A stretch of 64,000 nucleotides of DNA from UBA10906 sp049296695 (GCA_049296695.1 JBAQSX010000100.1:62001-126000); one strand, 5' to 3'; shown: positions 8,346-17,732, counted from the first letter of the stretch. Numbers and translations are program-made. Notes: generated from the sequence alone by a model not told the origin.

Positions 8346-9065
8346 TTATCCTCGTTCAATCAAAGAGCCAATATCAGCTCCTAATAATAATTGCATTACT
8401 GCACCTTGTTCAAATATATTCATCACTCGCATAGGCACGTTATTATCTCTACATAAAACTAATGCGGTAGTATCCATCACATTTAAACGTTGATCTAAAG
8501 CCTCATCATAGGTTAAATGTGGATAAAATATCGCATCAGATACTTTTTCAGGGTCTGCTGAATACACGCCTTTGACTTTAGTGGCTTTAATCATTAAATC
8601 GGCTTTAATTTCAATAGCGCGCAAACTTGCCGCTGAATCGGTGGTAAAGAAAGGATTACCCGTACCTGCGGCAAATATTACTACGCGTCCTTTTTCTAAA
8701 TGTCTCACCGCTCTTCTGCAAATATAATCTTCACAGACTTGATTAATTTTTAAAGCTGACATGACACGCACTGGTTGTCCGTGTGCTTCTAAAGCGTCTT
8801 GCATAGCGAGGGCATTAATTACTGTTGCTAGCATTCCCATTTGATCGCCAGTAACGCGATTTAAACCCGCTGAGGCTTTTTCCGCGCCGCGCAAAATATT
8901 GCCGCCGCCAATGACTAGCCCCACTTGAATACCAGCATCGCATAATTCTTTTATTTCGCTAGCTAAACGATTAACAATGGCGGCATCAATATTACCACCC
9001 GTGTCACTCATTAAAGCTTCGCCGCTTAATTTAAGTAGTATTCTTTGGCAAATAAATGTAGTCAT
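8346..9065 (-). CDS. pyrH: Uridylate kinase (UMP kinase)
   Basis: 239 residues of the amino-acid-kinase fold. Motifs are LLKLSGEALM at the N-terminus, VIGGGNILRG, GTGNPFFTTDSAASLRA and KATKVKGVYSADP. It phosphorylates UMP to UDP; bacterial PyrH is hexameric and regulated by GTP and UTP. Normally it directly follows tsf; here a Uma2-type gene separates them. Confidence 0.97.
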   Translation of the reverse strand: MTTFICQRILLKLSGEALMSDTGGNIDAAIVNRLASEIKELCDAGIQVGLVIGGGNILRGAEKASAGLNRVTGDQMGMLATVINALAMQDALEAHGQPVRVMSALKINQVCEDYICRRAVRHLEKGRVVIFAAGTGNPFFTTDSAASLRAIEIKADLMIKATKVKGVYSADPEKVSDAIFYPHLTYDEALDQRLNVMDTTALVLCRDNNVPMRVMNIFEQGAVMQLLLGADIGSLIERG

Positions 9066-9173
9066 AAGTTATTTAAAAGGTTTATTTAATTGAAATTGAG
9101 GTTTTTTGATATTTATTTTTGAAATTAGTGTATTAACTTAAGTATTCTCCTAATAATTATTGATACTGTTAAA

Positions 9174-9647
9174 CTAATGCTTAATGAGTTCGTGCAAACT
9201 TATATTAAAACTACTTGTTTCTATTTCACCTGTTTTATTAAAAAAACTAACCAGTCCTTGTTCGTTCACTAACCAAACTTCAATAGCTCCCGCTTTTAAA
9301 TAAATATCAATTTTTGTTTTCATTTCACCTTTGCTATTAGAAGGTGAAATAATTTCAACACAAATTTCAGGTGCTGAACTGGCGGCAATATCGTGTTTGT
9401 GTTGCTGATAATAACTATCACTGCTCCAAGCTATATCAGCTACTTTAATACCTTGCGTTGTTTTAATGGCTAAATTACTAAATACGTTGCCATCCAACTG
9501 CATAGATAATAAGCTAATTAATTCACCGCGTAGATAACTATGCAAAAACTTATTAGGCGACATTTCAATTTTGCCGTATTGATTTAATTCAATTTTATAA
9601 GGTAAATTTTGCAAAGATTTATCTGCTAATACCTCTTGCCATTGCAT
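9174..9647 (-). CDS. Uma2 family (DUF820) putative restriction-endonuclease-fold protein
   Basis: 157 residues from the preferred start MQWQEV, which has AAAGGGGA at good spacing. A longer reading from 9695 would run through the tsf terminator hairpin and is unlikely. Family landmarks are the YGKIEMSPN turn, the PD-(D/E)XK-like core VADIAWSSDSY, PEICVEIISPSNSKGEMKTKIDIYLKAGAIEVWLV. Uma2 proteins are abundant in cyanobacteria and large sulfur bacteria, are spread by transfer, and have no settled role. Its place inside the tsf-pyrH interval, behind a terminator, suggests a later insertion. Confidence 0.8.
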   Translation of the reverse strand: MQWQEVLADKSLQNLPYKIELNQYGKIEMSPNKFLHSYLRGELISLLSMQLDGNVFSNLAIKTTQGIKVADIAWSSDSYYQQHKHDIAASSAPEICVEIISPSNSKGEMKTKIDIYLKAGAIEVWLVNEQGLVSFFNKTGEIETSSFNISLHELIKH

Positions 9648-9669
9648 GAATGATTCCCCTTTAAAATAA

Positions 9670-9699
9670 AAAGTGAGTGCAATAATTGCACTCACTTTA
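9670..9699 (-). terminator. Intrinsic terminator after tsf
   Basis: On the minus strand the stem AAGTGAGTGCAAT / ATTGCACTCACTT is followed by TTTTATTTT. It lies between the tsf stop and the Uma2 ribosome-binding site, so the Uma2 and pyrH genes need read-through or another promoter. Confidence 0.85.
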
Positions 9700-9707
9700 A
9701 TTAAACC

Positions 9708-10601
9708 TTATTCAAACGTTTTAGCGTAAGCCATTACTTCTTCGGCAAAGTTTTCTTCTTTCTTTTCAATACCTTCGCCCACTTCAAAACGGCTAAAACG
9801 CACTACAGTATTGCCTTTTGAAGACACTAATTTACCGACAGTGATTTTGTCGTCTTTAATGAAAGGTTGACCCACTAAAGTCACTTCAGCTAAGAATTTG
9901 CTGATTCTGCCCATCACCATTTTTTCAATGATTTCAGCAGGTTTACCACTTTCAGCCGCTTGCGCAGAGAAAATTTCTTTTTCTTTTTCAATCGCTTCGG
10001 GTGCTACTTGTTCTTCTGACACGCACACAGGTTTGCTTGCGGCAATGTGCATGGCAATGTCTTTGCCTAATTCGTTATCAGCTAAAGCTAATTCAACAAT
10101 TACGCCGATTTTATTGCCATGTAAATAACAGGCTGTGCCACCTTCATTGGTTTTGAATTTTTCAAAACGTCTAACGGTAACATTTTCACCTAATTTAGCA
10201 ATTAAACCACGGCGCATTTCATCAACAGTCACGCCGCCTTCTAGGGGCATAGCTAATAATTCTTCTTCAGTTTGAATATCAGCGTTTAATAAACCTTCAG
10301 TAACACTGTTGACAAAGCCTACAAAGTCATCGGCTTTAGCCACGAAATCGGTTTCGCAGTTAATATCAACAATGGCGACTGCTTTGCCATCTTCACTGGT
10401 TTTAACGCCAATAATACCTTCAGCGGCAATGCGACCTGATTTTTTGTCAGCTTTAGCCAAACCTGCTTTACGCATGTTATCAATGGCAAGTTCCATATCA
10501 CCGTTAGCTTCAACTAACGCTTTTTTACATTCCATCATGCCCGAACCTGTGCGTTCGCGTAATTCCTTTACCATGCCAGCACTAATTGTTACTGCATTCA
10601 T
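9708..10601 (-). CDS. tsf: Translation elongation factor Ts
   Basis: 297 residues. The N-terminal UBA-like domain holds VKELRERTGSGMMECKKAL and the core contains the TDFVAK motif (DINCETDFVAKADDF) that contacts EF-Tu. EF-Ts is the nucleotide exchange factor for EF-Tu. AGAGGT lies just upstream of the ATG. It follows rpsB after a spacer holding a terminator-like stem and a repeat, the usual rpsB-tsf pairing. Confidence 0.97.
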   Translation of the reverse strand: MNAVTISAGMVKELRERTGSGMMECKKALVEANGDMELAIDNMRKAGLAKADKKSGRIAAEGIIGVKTSEDGKAVAIVDINCETDFVAKADDFVGFVNSVTEGLLNADIQTEEELLAMPLEGGVTVDEMRRGLIAKLGENVTVRRFEKFKTNEGGTACYLHGNKIGVIVELALADNELGKDIAMHIAASKPVCVSEEQVAPEAIEKEKEIFSAQAAESGKPAEIIEKMVMGRISKFLAEVTLVGQPFIKDDKITVGKLVSSKGNTVVRFSRFEVGEGIEKKEENFAEEVMAYAKTFE

Positions 10602-10627
10602 TTTTTACCTCTTTGTTTGGTTACTAT

Positions 10628-10653
10628 AAAAACGCCCCCGTAATGGAGGCGTT
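10628..10653 (-). terminator. Terminator or attenuator between rpsB and tsf
   Basis: On the minus strand the stem AACGCCTCC / GGGGGCGTT with loop ATTAC is followed by TTTTTATAG. A partial terminator in this gap is known from E. coli rpsB-tsf and would adjust the S2 to EF-Ts ratio. Confidence 0.75.
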
Positions 10654-10660
10654 ATTGTTG

Positions 10661-10728
10661 TCCACGAAAGGCACTAAAAACACGAAATTTTTGATAAAAA
10701 CGGTTCGTGTCTTTGGTGTTTTTGGTGG
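10661..10728. repeat. Palindromic repeat, family A copy 1
   Basis: Begins TCCACGAAAGGCACTAAAAA and ends with the diverged inverse TGTTTTTGGTGG. The same element, with TCCACGAAAAGCAC ends, recurs at 15755-15847, 32914-32993 and 50825-51079. Confidence 0.75.
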
Positions 10729-10732
10729 TTAA

Positions 10733-11476
10733 TTATTCAGCAACTGCTTCTTCAACAAAGTCGTCAGCTGTTTTTGCAGATAAACCCAGTGCCGCGCCTT
10801 TGGCTTCTAATACCGCAGCCGATACGCTTTCAGCATACAGTTTTACCGCGCGAATTGAGTCATCGTTACCCGGAATAATATAATCAACATCTTCGGGTGA
10901 GTTATTAGTATCGACAATACCGACAACGGGAATACCTAATTTTTTAGCTTCCATGATGGCATTCTTTTCATAACCTACGTCTAACACGAAGATTACGTCA
11001 GGAATTCCTTTCATGTCTTTAATACCACCCAGACTCCGTTCTAGTTTTTCCAATTCACGCTCAATACCTAAAGCTTCTTTTTTACCAAAGCGTTGGTATA
11101 AAGTACCGTCAGCTTTCATCGCTTCCAATTCTTTAAGACGGTTAATGGATTTTTTAATGGTTTTGAAATTGGTCAACATACCGCCTAACCAGCGATGATT
11201 GACATAAGGCATACCACAACGGATGGCTTCTTCTGCAACGACTTTACGCGCCGCTTTTTTAGTGCCAACAAATAAAATTGTGCCTTTATTTGCAGTCATT
11301 TGACCCAGATAATTCATTGCGTCATTAAACATTGGAAGCGTTTTTTCCAAATTAATAATATGGATTTTATTACGCGCACCAAAAATGTAAGTTGCCATTT
11401 TGGGATTCCAATAACGGGTTTGATGTCCAAAGTGAACACCCGCTTCAAGCATTTGACGCATGGATACTGCTGCCAT
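10733..11476 (-). CDS. rpsB: 30S ribosomal protein S2
   Basis: 247 residues, typical length. Landmarks are MRQMLEAGVHFGHQTRYWNPKM, NKGTILFVGTKKAA, NHRWLGGMLTNFKTIK and VVGIVDTNNSPEDVDYIIPGNDD. TTTAGGAGAAATAA precedes the ATG. S2 binds the 30S body with S1 and represses its own operon through the leader region. The divergent neighbour is map, as in E. coli. Confidence 0.98.
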   Translation of the reverse strand: MAAVSMRQMLEAGVHFGHQTRYWNPKMATYIFGARNKIHIINLEKTLPMFNDAMNYLGQMTANKGTILFVGTKKAARKVVAEEAIRCGMPYVNHRWLGGMLTNFKTIKKSINRLKELEAMKADGTLYQRFGKKEALGIERELEKLERSLGGIKDMKGIPDVIFVLDVGYEKNAIMEAKKLGIPVVGIVDTNNSPEDVDYIIPGNDDSIRAVKLYAESVSAAVLEAKGAALGLSAKTADDFVEEAVAE

Positions 11477-11515
11477 TTATTTCTCCTAAAGATTAAATTC
11501 AAAACGCTTAAGGTT

Positions 11516-11575
11516 TTGAGAGGGTTACGCGACCACTTATCCCGCTGGCTAACCTTGGTTTAAAACCAAAGCACC
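11516..11575 (-). promoter_or_regulatory. Probable S2 (rpsB) autoregulatory leader element, t44-like
   Basis: Read on the minus strand, this segment just upstream of rpsB contains GGGTGCTTTGGTTTTAAACC, then a GGTTAGCCAGC segment and GTGGTCGCGTAACC, which can pair as GGTTA/TAACC. The conserved-looking GGTTAGCCAG and AAGTGGTCGCGTAACC strings match my memory of the gammaproteobacterial t44/rpsB leader. S2 binding there represses translation in E. coli. A covariance search is needed for certainty. Confidence 0.6.
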
Positions 11576-11606
11576 CTAGACAACGTGACGATAAATGTGA
11601 GTAGTG

Positions 11607-11636
11607 TTTAAAAAGATGATGCGCCCAGCTATTCAA
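11607..11636 (-). promoter_or_regulatory. Candidate sigma-70 promoter of rpsB
   Basis: On the minus strand TTGAAT and TTTAAA are separated by 18 bases. Transcription would start near 11600, giving a leader of about 125 bases that includes the S2 element. Confidence 0.35.
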
Positions 11637-12030
11637 TAACATAGAGACGCTAGCGTTATGAGTGGCAATTGTGCTACTCAAGCCGATATTCTAGGGGCAT
11701 AAAGCCAATAATACAATCGTTGCCCTGAGCTTATATTTTTTTAATGAAAAATCCGCAAGTATTTGAGCAAGTTGCCTTAGTGATATTTAGTATTTTTATA
11801 ATAAAAAACAAGTAATTAAGCCAAAATTAATAAGTGATGAATATAATAGTTGTAATCACCTTGAATTTTTTTAGAAAAAGCACTAGAAATTTTAACGCTT
11901 AAGTGCTGGGCTAGAAATTTTTTCAAAGCCATCATGACCACTCTGTTAAAATCGCTAGCACTTGAGTACCCAAGTGATAAGAAAATCTTTGATTTGAGTA
12001 CGCTTAATCTTCTTTTACTATTAATTATTC

Positions 12031-12810
12031 ATGAGCATTATTATAAAAAACGCCGCTGAAATTGAAAAAATGCGCGTCGCCTGTCGCCTTGCCGCCGAAG
12101 TTTTGGACATGATAGCCCCGCATGTTGTGGTAGGCGTGACGACCAACGAATTAGATAGAATCTGCCACGATTATATTGTCAATGTGCAACACGCCATTCC
12201 TTCGCCATTGAATTATCGTGGCTTTCCTAAATCGATATGTACTTCGGTCAATCAACAAATCTGCCACGGCATTCCTAATGATAAAAAATTAAAGTCTGGC
12301 GATATTGTCAATATCGACATTACCGTCTTGAAAAATGGCTATCATGGCGATACTAGTAAAATGTTTTGTATAGGTGACGTGACCCCTTTTGCCAAACGCC
12401 TGATTAACGTTACCCAAGAAGCGTTAAATTTATCCATTAAACAAGTCAAACCGGGCGCAAGACTGGGTGATATTGGTCATGCCATTCAAAAACACGCTGA
12501 AAGCAATCGTTACTCAGTAGTGCGTGAATTTTGCGGTCATGGCATCGGCAAAGATTTTCATGAAGAGCCGCAAGTGTTGCATTATGGCAAACCCAATACG
12601 GGTGAAGTCTTAGTGGAAAACATGATTTTTACCATTGAACCGATGATTAATTTAGGCAAAAAAGAGTCTAAGACTTTAAGTGATGGTTGGACGGCGGTAA
12701 CAAAAGATCACAGCCTATCCGCGCAATTTGAACACACCATTTTAGTCACCGCCGATGGCTTTGATATTTTAACCTTGCGTGAAGAAGAATATCCCTTGTG
12801 GAATCTTTAA
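12031..12810 (+). CDS. map: Methionine aminopeptidase type I
   Basis: 259 residues. Metal ligands are visible in IDITVLKNGYHGDTSKMF (Asp pair), EFCGHGIGKDFHEEP (His), IFTIEPM (Glu) and FEHTILVT (Glu), and the substrate His lies in QICHGIP. It removes the initiator methionine from new proteins. Its divergent position opposite rpsB is the usual proteobacterial arrangement and supports the start chosen. Confidence 0.97.
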   Translation: MSIIIKNAAEIEKMRVACRLAAEVLDMIAPHVVVGVTTNELDRICHDYIVNVQHAIPSPLNYRGFPKSICTSVNQQICHGIPNDKKLKSGDIVNIDITVLKNGYHGDTSKMFCIGDVTPFAKRLINVTQEALNLSIKQVKPGARLGDIGHAIQKHAESNRYSVVREFCGHGIGKDFHEEPQVLHYGKPNTGEVLVENMIFTIEPMINLGKKESKTLSDGWTAVTKDHSLSAQFEHTILVTADGFDILTLREEEYPLWNL

Positions 12811-12912
12811 AACAAAGCTAATGGAATTTATGCAAGTAACGCGTATGCTTAGCGCATGATTAAAGTGTAGCAACGCTTATAATAGGCTTAATTCTTGAAC
12901 TACAGAGTGCTT

Positions 12913-15750
12913 ATGCAAACTATGGAAACATTCATTCCCGGACAACGCTGGATTAGCAATACCGAATCCGAATTGGGTCTTGGGCTTATTCTCGAAGTCA
13001 ATTTCAAACGTGTCACCGTATTATTTTTAGCCTGTGACCAGCGGCGCATCTACGCCCAAGACAACGCGCCCTTAACGCGGGTGCAGTTTTCAGTGGGCGA
13101 TAAAATCGAATCGGTAGACGAAGAGCAACTCATCGTCATTGGCTTGCGTGAAAATAAAGGCTTAATTACCTATATCTGCAAAAACGAAGATGGCGAGCAA
13201 GTCGAACTAGAAGAAGTCGAACTCAATCACCACAGCCAATTCAACAAACCCCAAGACCGCTTATTTGCAGGGCAAACCGACAGCCCTTCTTGGTTTTTAT
13301 TGCGCTATGAAACATGGCGGCGTTTGCAACAACACGCGCAGTCGCCCGTAAAAGGCTTAATGGGCGCGAGAACTTCGCTGATTCCACATCAATTATTTAT
13401 CGCCCACGAAGCCGCCAGTAGAGTCGCGCCGCGCATAATGCTCGCTGATGAGGTGGGTTTGGGTAAAACCATTGAAGCGGGATTAATACTGCATTCGCGT
13501 TTATTAAATGGCTTGAGTAATAGAATTTTAATTATTGTCCCTGAGAGTTTATTACATCAATGGCTAGTAGAAATGCTACGGCGTTTTAATTTGCGCTTTA
13601 GTATTTTTGATGAAGCGCGTTGTTTGGGGGAATTAGATAAAGACGGCTTTGAAGATGATGACGCGCTTAATAACGATAATAATCCGTTTTTAAGTGAACA
13701 ATTAATTTTATGTAGTCAGCAATTCTTTTCTTATTATCCGCAACGGCAAAAACAAGCCATATTAGCAGGCTGGGATATGGTAATCATTGACGAGGCGCAT
13801 CATTTGCAGTGGAGTGAAAACGCGCCTAGTGATGATTATTTATTTGTTGAACAATTAGCGCAAAGAACCCCTAGTTTAATACTATTAACCGCAACGCCTG
13901 AGCAATTAGGCAAAGAAAGCCATTTTGCGCGATTACGATTATTAGACCCCGATAGATTTTATAGCTTTGCCCAGTTTGTTAAAGAAGAACAGTCTTTTGA
14001 ACCTGTGGCAGAAGCCGCTAAATTATTATTAGCGGGTAATGAATTAACCAATGAAGCGCAACAATCATTAACGACTTTATTAAAAGATGATAATGTCGAT
14101 GGTTTATTAAAACAATTAAATCAACCCGCAAAATCAGCGCAAGCGCGGCAAAGTTTAATTAATGTATTATTAGATTCACACGGAACAGGACGGATATTAT
14201 TTAGAAATTCCCGTCAAACCGTACAAGGTTTTCCAGAACGTGAACGCCATGCTTATCCATTAGAAGGCGTAGCTAATGAAACCGATTTAAGCCAAGACCC
14301 GCGCACGACATGGTTAATTACTAAAGTTAAAAAACTCAAAGGGCAAAAGTTATTATTAATTTGTAAATTAGCCAGCACAGCAATTGCCTTAGAACAAACT
14401 TTAAAAGCTAAAGGCGGTATTAATTCAGCAGTATTTCATGAAGGCATGACTATTATTGAACGCGATAGAGCGGCGGCCTATTTTGCCGATACCGATAGCA
14501 ATGCACGATTATTAATTTGTTCAGAAATTGGCAGTGAAGGGCGTAATTTTCAATTTGTACATCATTTAGTATTATGGGATTTGCCTAGTAATCCTGACTT
14601 ATTACAACAACGCATTGGACGATTAGATAGAATTGGACAAAAGCATGTGATTCAACTGCATATTCCTTATTTAAAAAACAGCCAGCAAGCGGTGTTATAT
14701 CGTTGGTATGATGAGGGCTTAAATGCTTTGCGTTGTAATAGTTCAGCGGCGCAACCTGTAGCCGATAAATTAGAAGCCGAATTAAATAACATTATCGCCC
14801 TTTATGAATCAGGCGATAATACTGCTGAAACCGCTTTTAATGAGTTTATTAGTAAAACTCAAGTATTAAACGCTGAAATAGAAGCGCAATTACACGCAGG
14901 TCGTGACCAGTTATTAGAATTAAATTCCTGCCGCAAAGAAATCGCTGATGATTTAATTGAAACGCTCAGCGATTATGAAACTCAAGGCACGTTATGGCCT
15001 TATATGGAAGATATATTTGAATGCTATGGTGTAGAAACTGAATATCATTCAAGTGAGTGTCATATTTTGCATCCTAGTGACCAATTACGCGTGGCGCATT
15101 TTCCGTTTTTATCCGAAGACGGTATGACTGTCACCACTAATAGAGCAATGGCATTAGCGCGTGAAGAATTACAGTTTTTAACGTGGGAACACCCCTTAGT
15201 TAGAGCGGCAATGGATTTAGTATTATCCAGCGATACAGGTAATGCAACTATTAGCGTAGTGAAACACGCGCAATTGCGCGGCGGACAGTTTTTATTAGAA
15301 TGTATTTTTGTGATAGAAACCTCCGCGCCTGCTGAATTACAAGTGGGTCGGTTTTTACCTAATATGCCTATTAGAGTATTAATAGACCAAATGCAACAAG
15401 ATTTAACAGCGAGTATTGCGCACAGTAGTTTAATTGAATCTGGGACAAGTTTTGATAAACAACAAATTGTTAATTTTTTAAATAAACAACGCCCTGCGAT
15501 TACTAAATTATTAAATATAGCCGAGCAACGCGCTACTATTCAAAAACAGCAAGTAATAGAAACGGCTAGTCAAACCATGTTAGCGAGTTTAGCCGCTGAA
15601 ATAAAACGCTTAGTGCGCTTGCAAAAAGTCAATCCGACTATTAAATCCGAAGAGATTGAGTATTTAAAAGATATGACTATGCTAGTGCATGATAATATTC
15701 AAGCTGCGCAATTAAGACTTGATGCGGTGCGATTTATTATTACTCGTTAA
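12913..15750 (+). CDS. rapA: RNA polymerase-associated protein RapA (SNF2-family ATPase)
   Basis: About 945 residues from the ATG at 12913; an ATG at 12922 or a TTG at 12895 are alternatives. The N-terminus FIPGQRWISNTESELGLG matches RapA Tudor-like domains. The Swi2/Snf2 motor shows LADEVGLGKTIEAGLIL (motif I), IIDEAHHLQW (DEAH box), LLTATPEQLG and QRIGRLDRIGQ (motif VI). RapA recycles RNA polymerase and helps it off stalled complexes. The long C-terminal part includes the RapA-specific spacer and rapC-type domains. No neighbour seems co-transcribed. Confidence 0.95.
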   Translation: MQTMETFIPGQRWISNTESELGLGLILEVNFKRVTVLFLACDQRRIYAQDNAPLTRVQFSVGDKIESVDEEQLIVIGLRENKGLITYICKNEDGEQVELEEVELNHHSQFNKPQDRLFAGQTDSPSWFLLRYETWRRLQQHAQSPVKGLMGARTSLIPHQLFIAHEAASRVAPRIMLADEVGLGKTIEAGLILHSRLLNGLSNRILIIVPESLLHQWLVEMLRRFNLRFSIFDEARCLGELDKDGFEDDDALNNDNNPFLSEQLILCSQQFFSYYPQRQKQAILAGWDMVIIDEAHHLQWSENAPSDDYLFVEQLAQRTPSLILLTATPEQLGKESHFARLRLLDPDRFYSFAQFVKEEQSFEPVAEAAKLLLAGNELTNEAQQSLTTLLKDDNVDGLLKQLNQPAKSAQARQSLINVLLDSHGTGRILFRNSRQTVQGFPERERHAYPLEGVANETDLSQDPRTTWLITKVKKLKGQKLLLICKLASTAIALEQTLKAKGGINSAVFHEGMTIIERDRAAAYFADTDSNARLLICSEIGSEGRNFQFVHHLVLWDLPSNPDLLQQRIGRLDRIGQKHVIQLHIPYLKNSQQAVLYRWYDEGLNALRCNSSAAQPVADKLEAELNNIIALYESGDNTAETAFNEFISKTQVLNAEIEAQLHAGRDQLLELNSCRKEIADDLIETLSDYETQGTLWPYMEDIFECYGVETEYHSSECHILHPSDQLRVAHFPFLSEDGMTVTTNRAMALAREELQFLTWEHPLVRAAMDLVLSSDTGNATISVVKHAQLRGGQFLLECIFVIETSAPAELQVGRFLPNMPIRVLIDQMQQDLTASIAHSSLIESGTSFDKQQIVNFLNKQRPAITKLLNIAEQRATIQKQQVIETASQTMLASLAAEIKRLVRLQKVNPTIKSEEIEYLKDMTMLVHDNIQAAQLRLDAVRFIITR

Positions 15751-15754
15751 TTCG

Positions 15755-15847
15755 TCCACGAAAAGCACTAAAAACACGAAAAATAATTGATTAAAATTAG
15801 GGCTGACTTTTTTTAAAAAAGTTCGTGCTTTTTGTGTTTTTCGTGGA
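15755..15847. repeat. Palindromic repeat, family A copy 2
   Basis: Runs from TCCACGAAAAGCACTAAAAA to TTTTTGTGTTTTTCGTGGA between rapA and cvfB. The two arms are near-perfect inverse copies around an AT-rich centre. Confidence 0.85.
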
Positions 15848-15893
15848 AAATTACTCACTGCGAAATTTTAATTAACCCTTTGAAAAAGTCACC

Positions 15894-16724
15894 ATGTTAA
15901 AAATAGGACAAGTCAATACTTTAAATATCGTCAAACAACATGGCGGCGGGTTTTATTTAGCCTCCGCTACTTCGGCTAATGTATTATTAGTGGATAAACA
16001 TTTGTCTACTAACCCGCAAATAGGCGATAGTTTAGAGGTATTTGTCTATGTTGACAGTGAAGGACATTTAGCGGCGACCACGATTATTCCTTTAGCTCAA
16101 GTGGATGATATTGCTTATTTAAAAGTAGTCGCGTTAAATTATACAGGTGCGTTTTTAGACTGGGGTTTGCCTAAGAATTTATTATTACCCTTCGGTGAAC
16201 AACATCATGAAGTGGAAGTGGGTAGGTCTTATTTAGTTAAAGTATTACTTGATGATAAAAATCGTCTTGTTGCAACCACTAAAATTGATAAATATCTTGA
16301 AGAAGAAGCTACTGAATTTAATGCAGGTGATAAAGTTTCTTTAATGATTGCTGATAAAACCGAATTAGGTATTAAAGCTATAGTCAATAATCAGTATTGG
16401 GGCTTATTGTATAATAATGAAGTGTTTCAACCCTTGCATAAAGGACAAGCAATTGATGGTTATATTAAAGCCTTGCGTGAGGATAATAAATTAGATTTAA
16501 GCTTGTATCCAATAGGTTATAAACAAAAAGTGTTATCGCTAACCGATACTATTTTAGAGAAGCTAAAACTTAATAATGGCGTGTTAAACTTAAGTGATAA
16601 AAGCCCACCTGAATTAATTTATCATCATTTTGGGGTGAGTAAAAAAGCCTTTAAACAAGCGATTGGGGCTTTATATAAACAAAAGTTGATTGTGATTGAT
16701 GAAGATGGAATTAGACTGGTGTGA
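15894..16724 (+). CDS. cvfB: CvfB/YitL-type S1 RNA-binding protein
   Basis: 276 residues. The start MLKIGQVNTLNIVKQHGGGFYL and the repeated S1-like units (VALNYTGAFLDWGLPKNLLLPFGE, near residue 85) match the CvfB family, whose members have S1 domains and a C-terminal winged helix (PELIYHHFGVSKKAFKQAIGALYKQ here). In Staphylococcus CvfB affects RNA turnover and virulence; its role in proteobacteria is unclear. The gene overlaps a small downstream frame by four bases. Confidence 0.88.
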   Translation: MLKIGQVNTLNIVKQHGGGFYLASATSANVLLVDKHLSTNPQIGDSLEVFVYVDSEGHLAATTIIPLAQVDDIAYLKVVALNYTGAFLDWGLPKNLLLPFGEQHHEVEVGRSYLVKVLLDDKNRLVATTKIDKYLEEEATEFNAGDKVSLMIADKTELGIKAIVNNQYWGLLYNNEVFQPLHKGQAIDGYIKALREDNKLDLSLYPIGYKQKVLSLTDTILEKLKLNNGVLNLSDKSPPELIYHHFGVSKKAFKQAIGALYKQKLIVIDEDGIRLV

Positions 16725-16882
16725 AAACTATTTTTATTAGTTCTCAGATTAAAAAAATGTTAGAAAATAATATACCCACTAACATAAATAAAAGTCGTGG
16801 TCTTGCTGAAGATAGAAAACTTCCTGAACCTAGAAAAATACCACCCATGCCTTCGGTTCAACCACCAAAAGCAAAAAACTAA
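16721..16882 (+). CDS. Possible 53-aa translationally coupled small protein
   Basis: A GTG start overlaps the cvfB stop in the arrangement GTGTGA, the usual form of translational coupling. The product is basic and rich in Lys, Pro and Asn (KLPEPRKIPPMPSVQPPKAKN at the end, split here only for description), with no signal peptide or membrane helix. An ATG at 16757 gives a 41-residue version. I do not recognise it. The coupling and the Pro-rich tail make it plausible but unproven. Confidence 0.35.
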   Translation: MKTIFISSQIKKMLENNIPTNINKSRGLAEDRKLPEPRKIPPMPSVQPPKAKN

Positions 16883-16986
16883 TTTTTAATTATTCAACTA
16901 TTAAAAATACAATGGTTATTTTTAATAAAACTTGTGTTAATGTAAATGTATTACCGTGTTATTTTTTATTTATTTGGAGAAATGTT

Positions 16987-17658
16987 ATGAGCTTAAATTC
17001 AACAATTTCTATTACTAAAACCAGAACACTGGAAAGTAATAAAGTATTGAAAAATACTTATTTGTTATTATCAATGACACTATTATTTAGTGCCGCCACT
17101 GCTGGCTTGGCAATGCTTGCCAATATGCCACCCATGAATCCAATTGTGACTATGATTGGTTATTTTGGCTTATTATTTTTAACTACTAAATTTAGTAACC
17201 GCGCTTTGGGTTTAGTATTTGTATTTGCTTTAACAGGTTTTATGGGACTCACCTTAGGCCCTATTATTAGCATGTACTTAAAAGTATTTACTAATGGACA
17301 TCAATTAGTAATGACCGCATTAGGTGGCACAGGCGTTATCTTTTTAGGCTTATCAGGTTACGCTTTAACCACTAAAAAAGATTTTAGCTTTATCGGCGGC
17401 TTTTTAATGGTGGGCATTCTGGTTGCGTTTTTAGGCAGTATTGGCGCGATGTTATTTCATATTCCTATGTTATCGCTAGCCGTTTCTGGCATGTTTATTT
17501 TATTAATGTCAGGGATGATTTTATATCAAACCAGCGAAATGATTCATGGTGGCGAAAGCAATTATATTTTGAATACCATTTCATTATATATTTCAATTTA
17601 CAATTTGTTCTTGAGCTTATTGCAAATTTTAGGCGCGTTTAGTGGCAATCGTAATTAA
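16987..17658 (+). CDS. yccA: Bax inhibitor-1/YccA family membrane protein
   Basis: 223 residues from the ATG at 16987, which has TGGAGAA just upstream; extending upstream would add 25 unconvincing residues. It has seven hydrophobic segments starting at YLLLSMTLLFSAATAGLAML, with the family motif around FVFALTGFMGLTLGPI. In E. coli YccA is a substrate and modulator of the FtsH protease and inner-membrane quality control. The gene stands alone and ends at a terminator shared with the converging tetR-type gene. Confidence 0.88.
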   Translation: MSLNSTISITKTRTLESNKVLKNTYLLLSMTLLFSAATAGLAMLANMPPMNPIVTMIGYFGLLFLTTKFSNRALGLVFVFALTGFMGLTLGPIISMYLKVFTNGHQLVMTALGGTGVIFLGLSGYALTTKKDFSFIGGFLMVGILVAFLGSIGAMLFHIPMLSLAVSGMFILLMSGMILYQTSEMIHGGESNYILNTISLYISIYNLFLSLLQILGAFSGNRN

Positions 17659-17671
17659 TTTGCTTCACCCA

Positions 17672-17713
17672 TAAAAAAACCGTCCACATTTAAAAATGTG
17701 GGCGGTTTTTTTA
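17672..17713. terminator. Bidirectional intrinsic terminator
   Basis: The stem AAAAAAACCGTCCACATT / AATGTGGGCGGTTTTTTT (one G-T pair) lies between converging yccA-like and TetR-type genes. Confidence 0.9.
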
Positions 17714-17732
17714 TGCCTTAAATTAATTAATA

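Larger units (their letters stand above)
11477..12030. other. Divergent intergenic region between rpsB and map
   Basis: These 554 bases hold the rpsB promoter and leader on the minus strand (about 11500-11640) and the untranslated upstream region of map. From about 11750 to 12030 the sequence is AT-rich with no coding frame. A weak -10-like TTAAAAT lies near 11945-11952, but I could not define a matching -35. Confidence 0.5.

Noticed and set aside
16912..16986. Extended N-terminus of the Bax-inhibitor-like protein
   Set aside because: The ATG at 16987 has a proper ribosome-binding site and matches family length.
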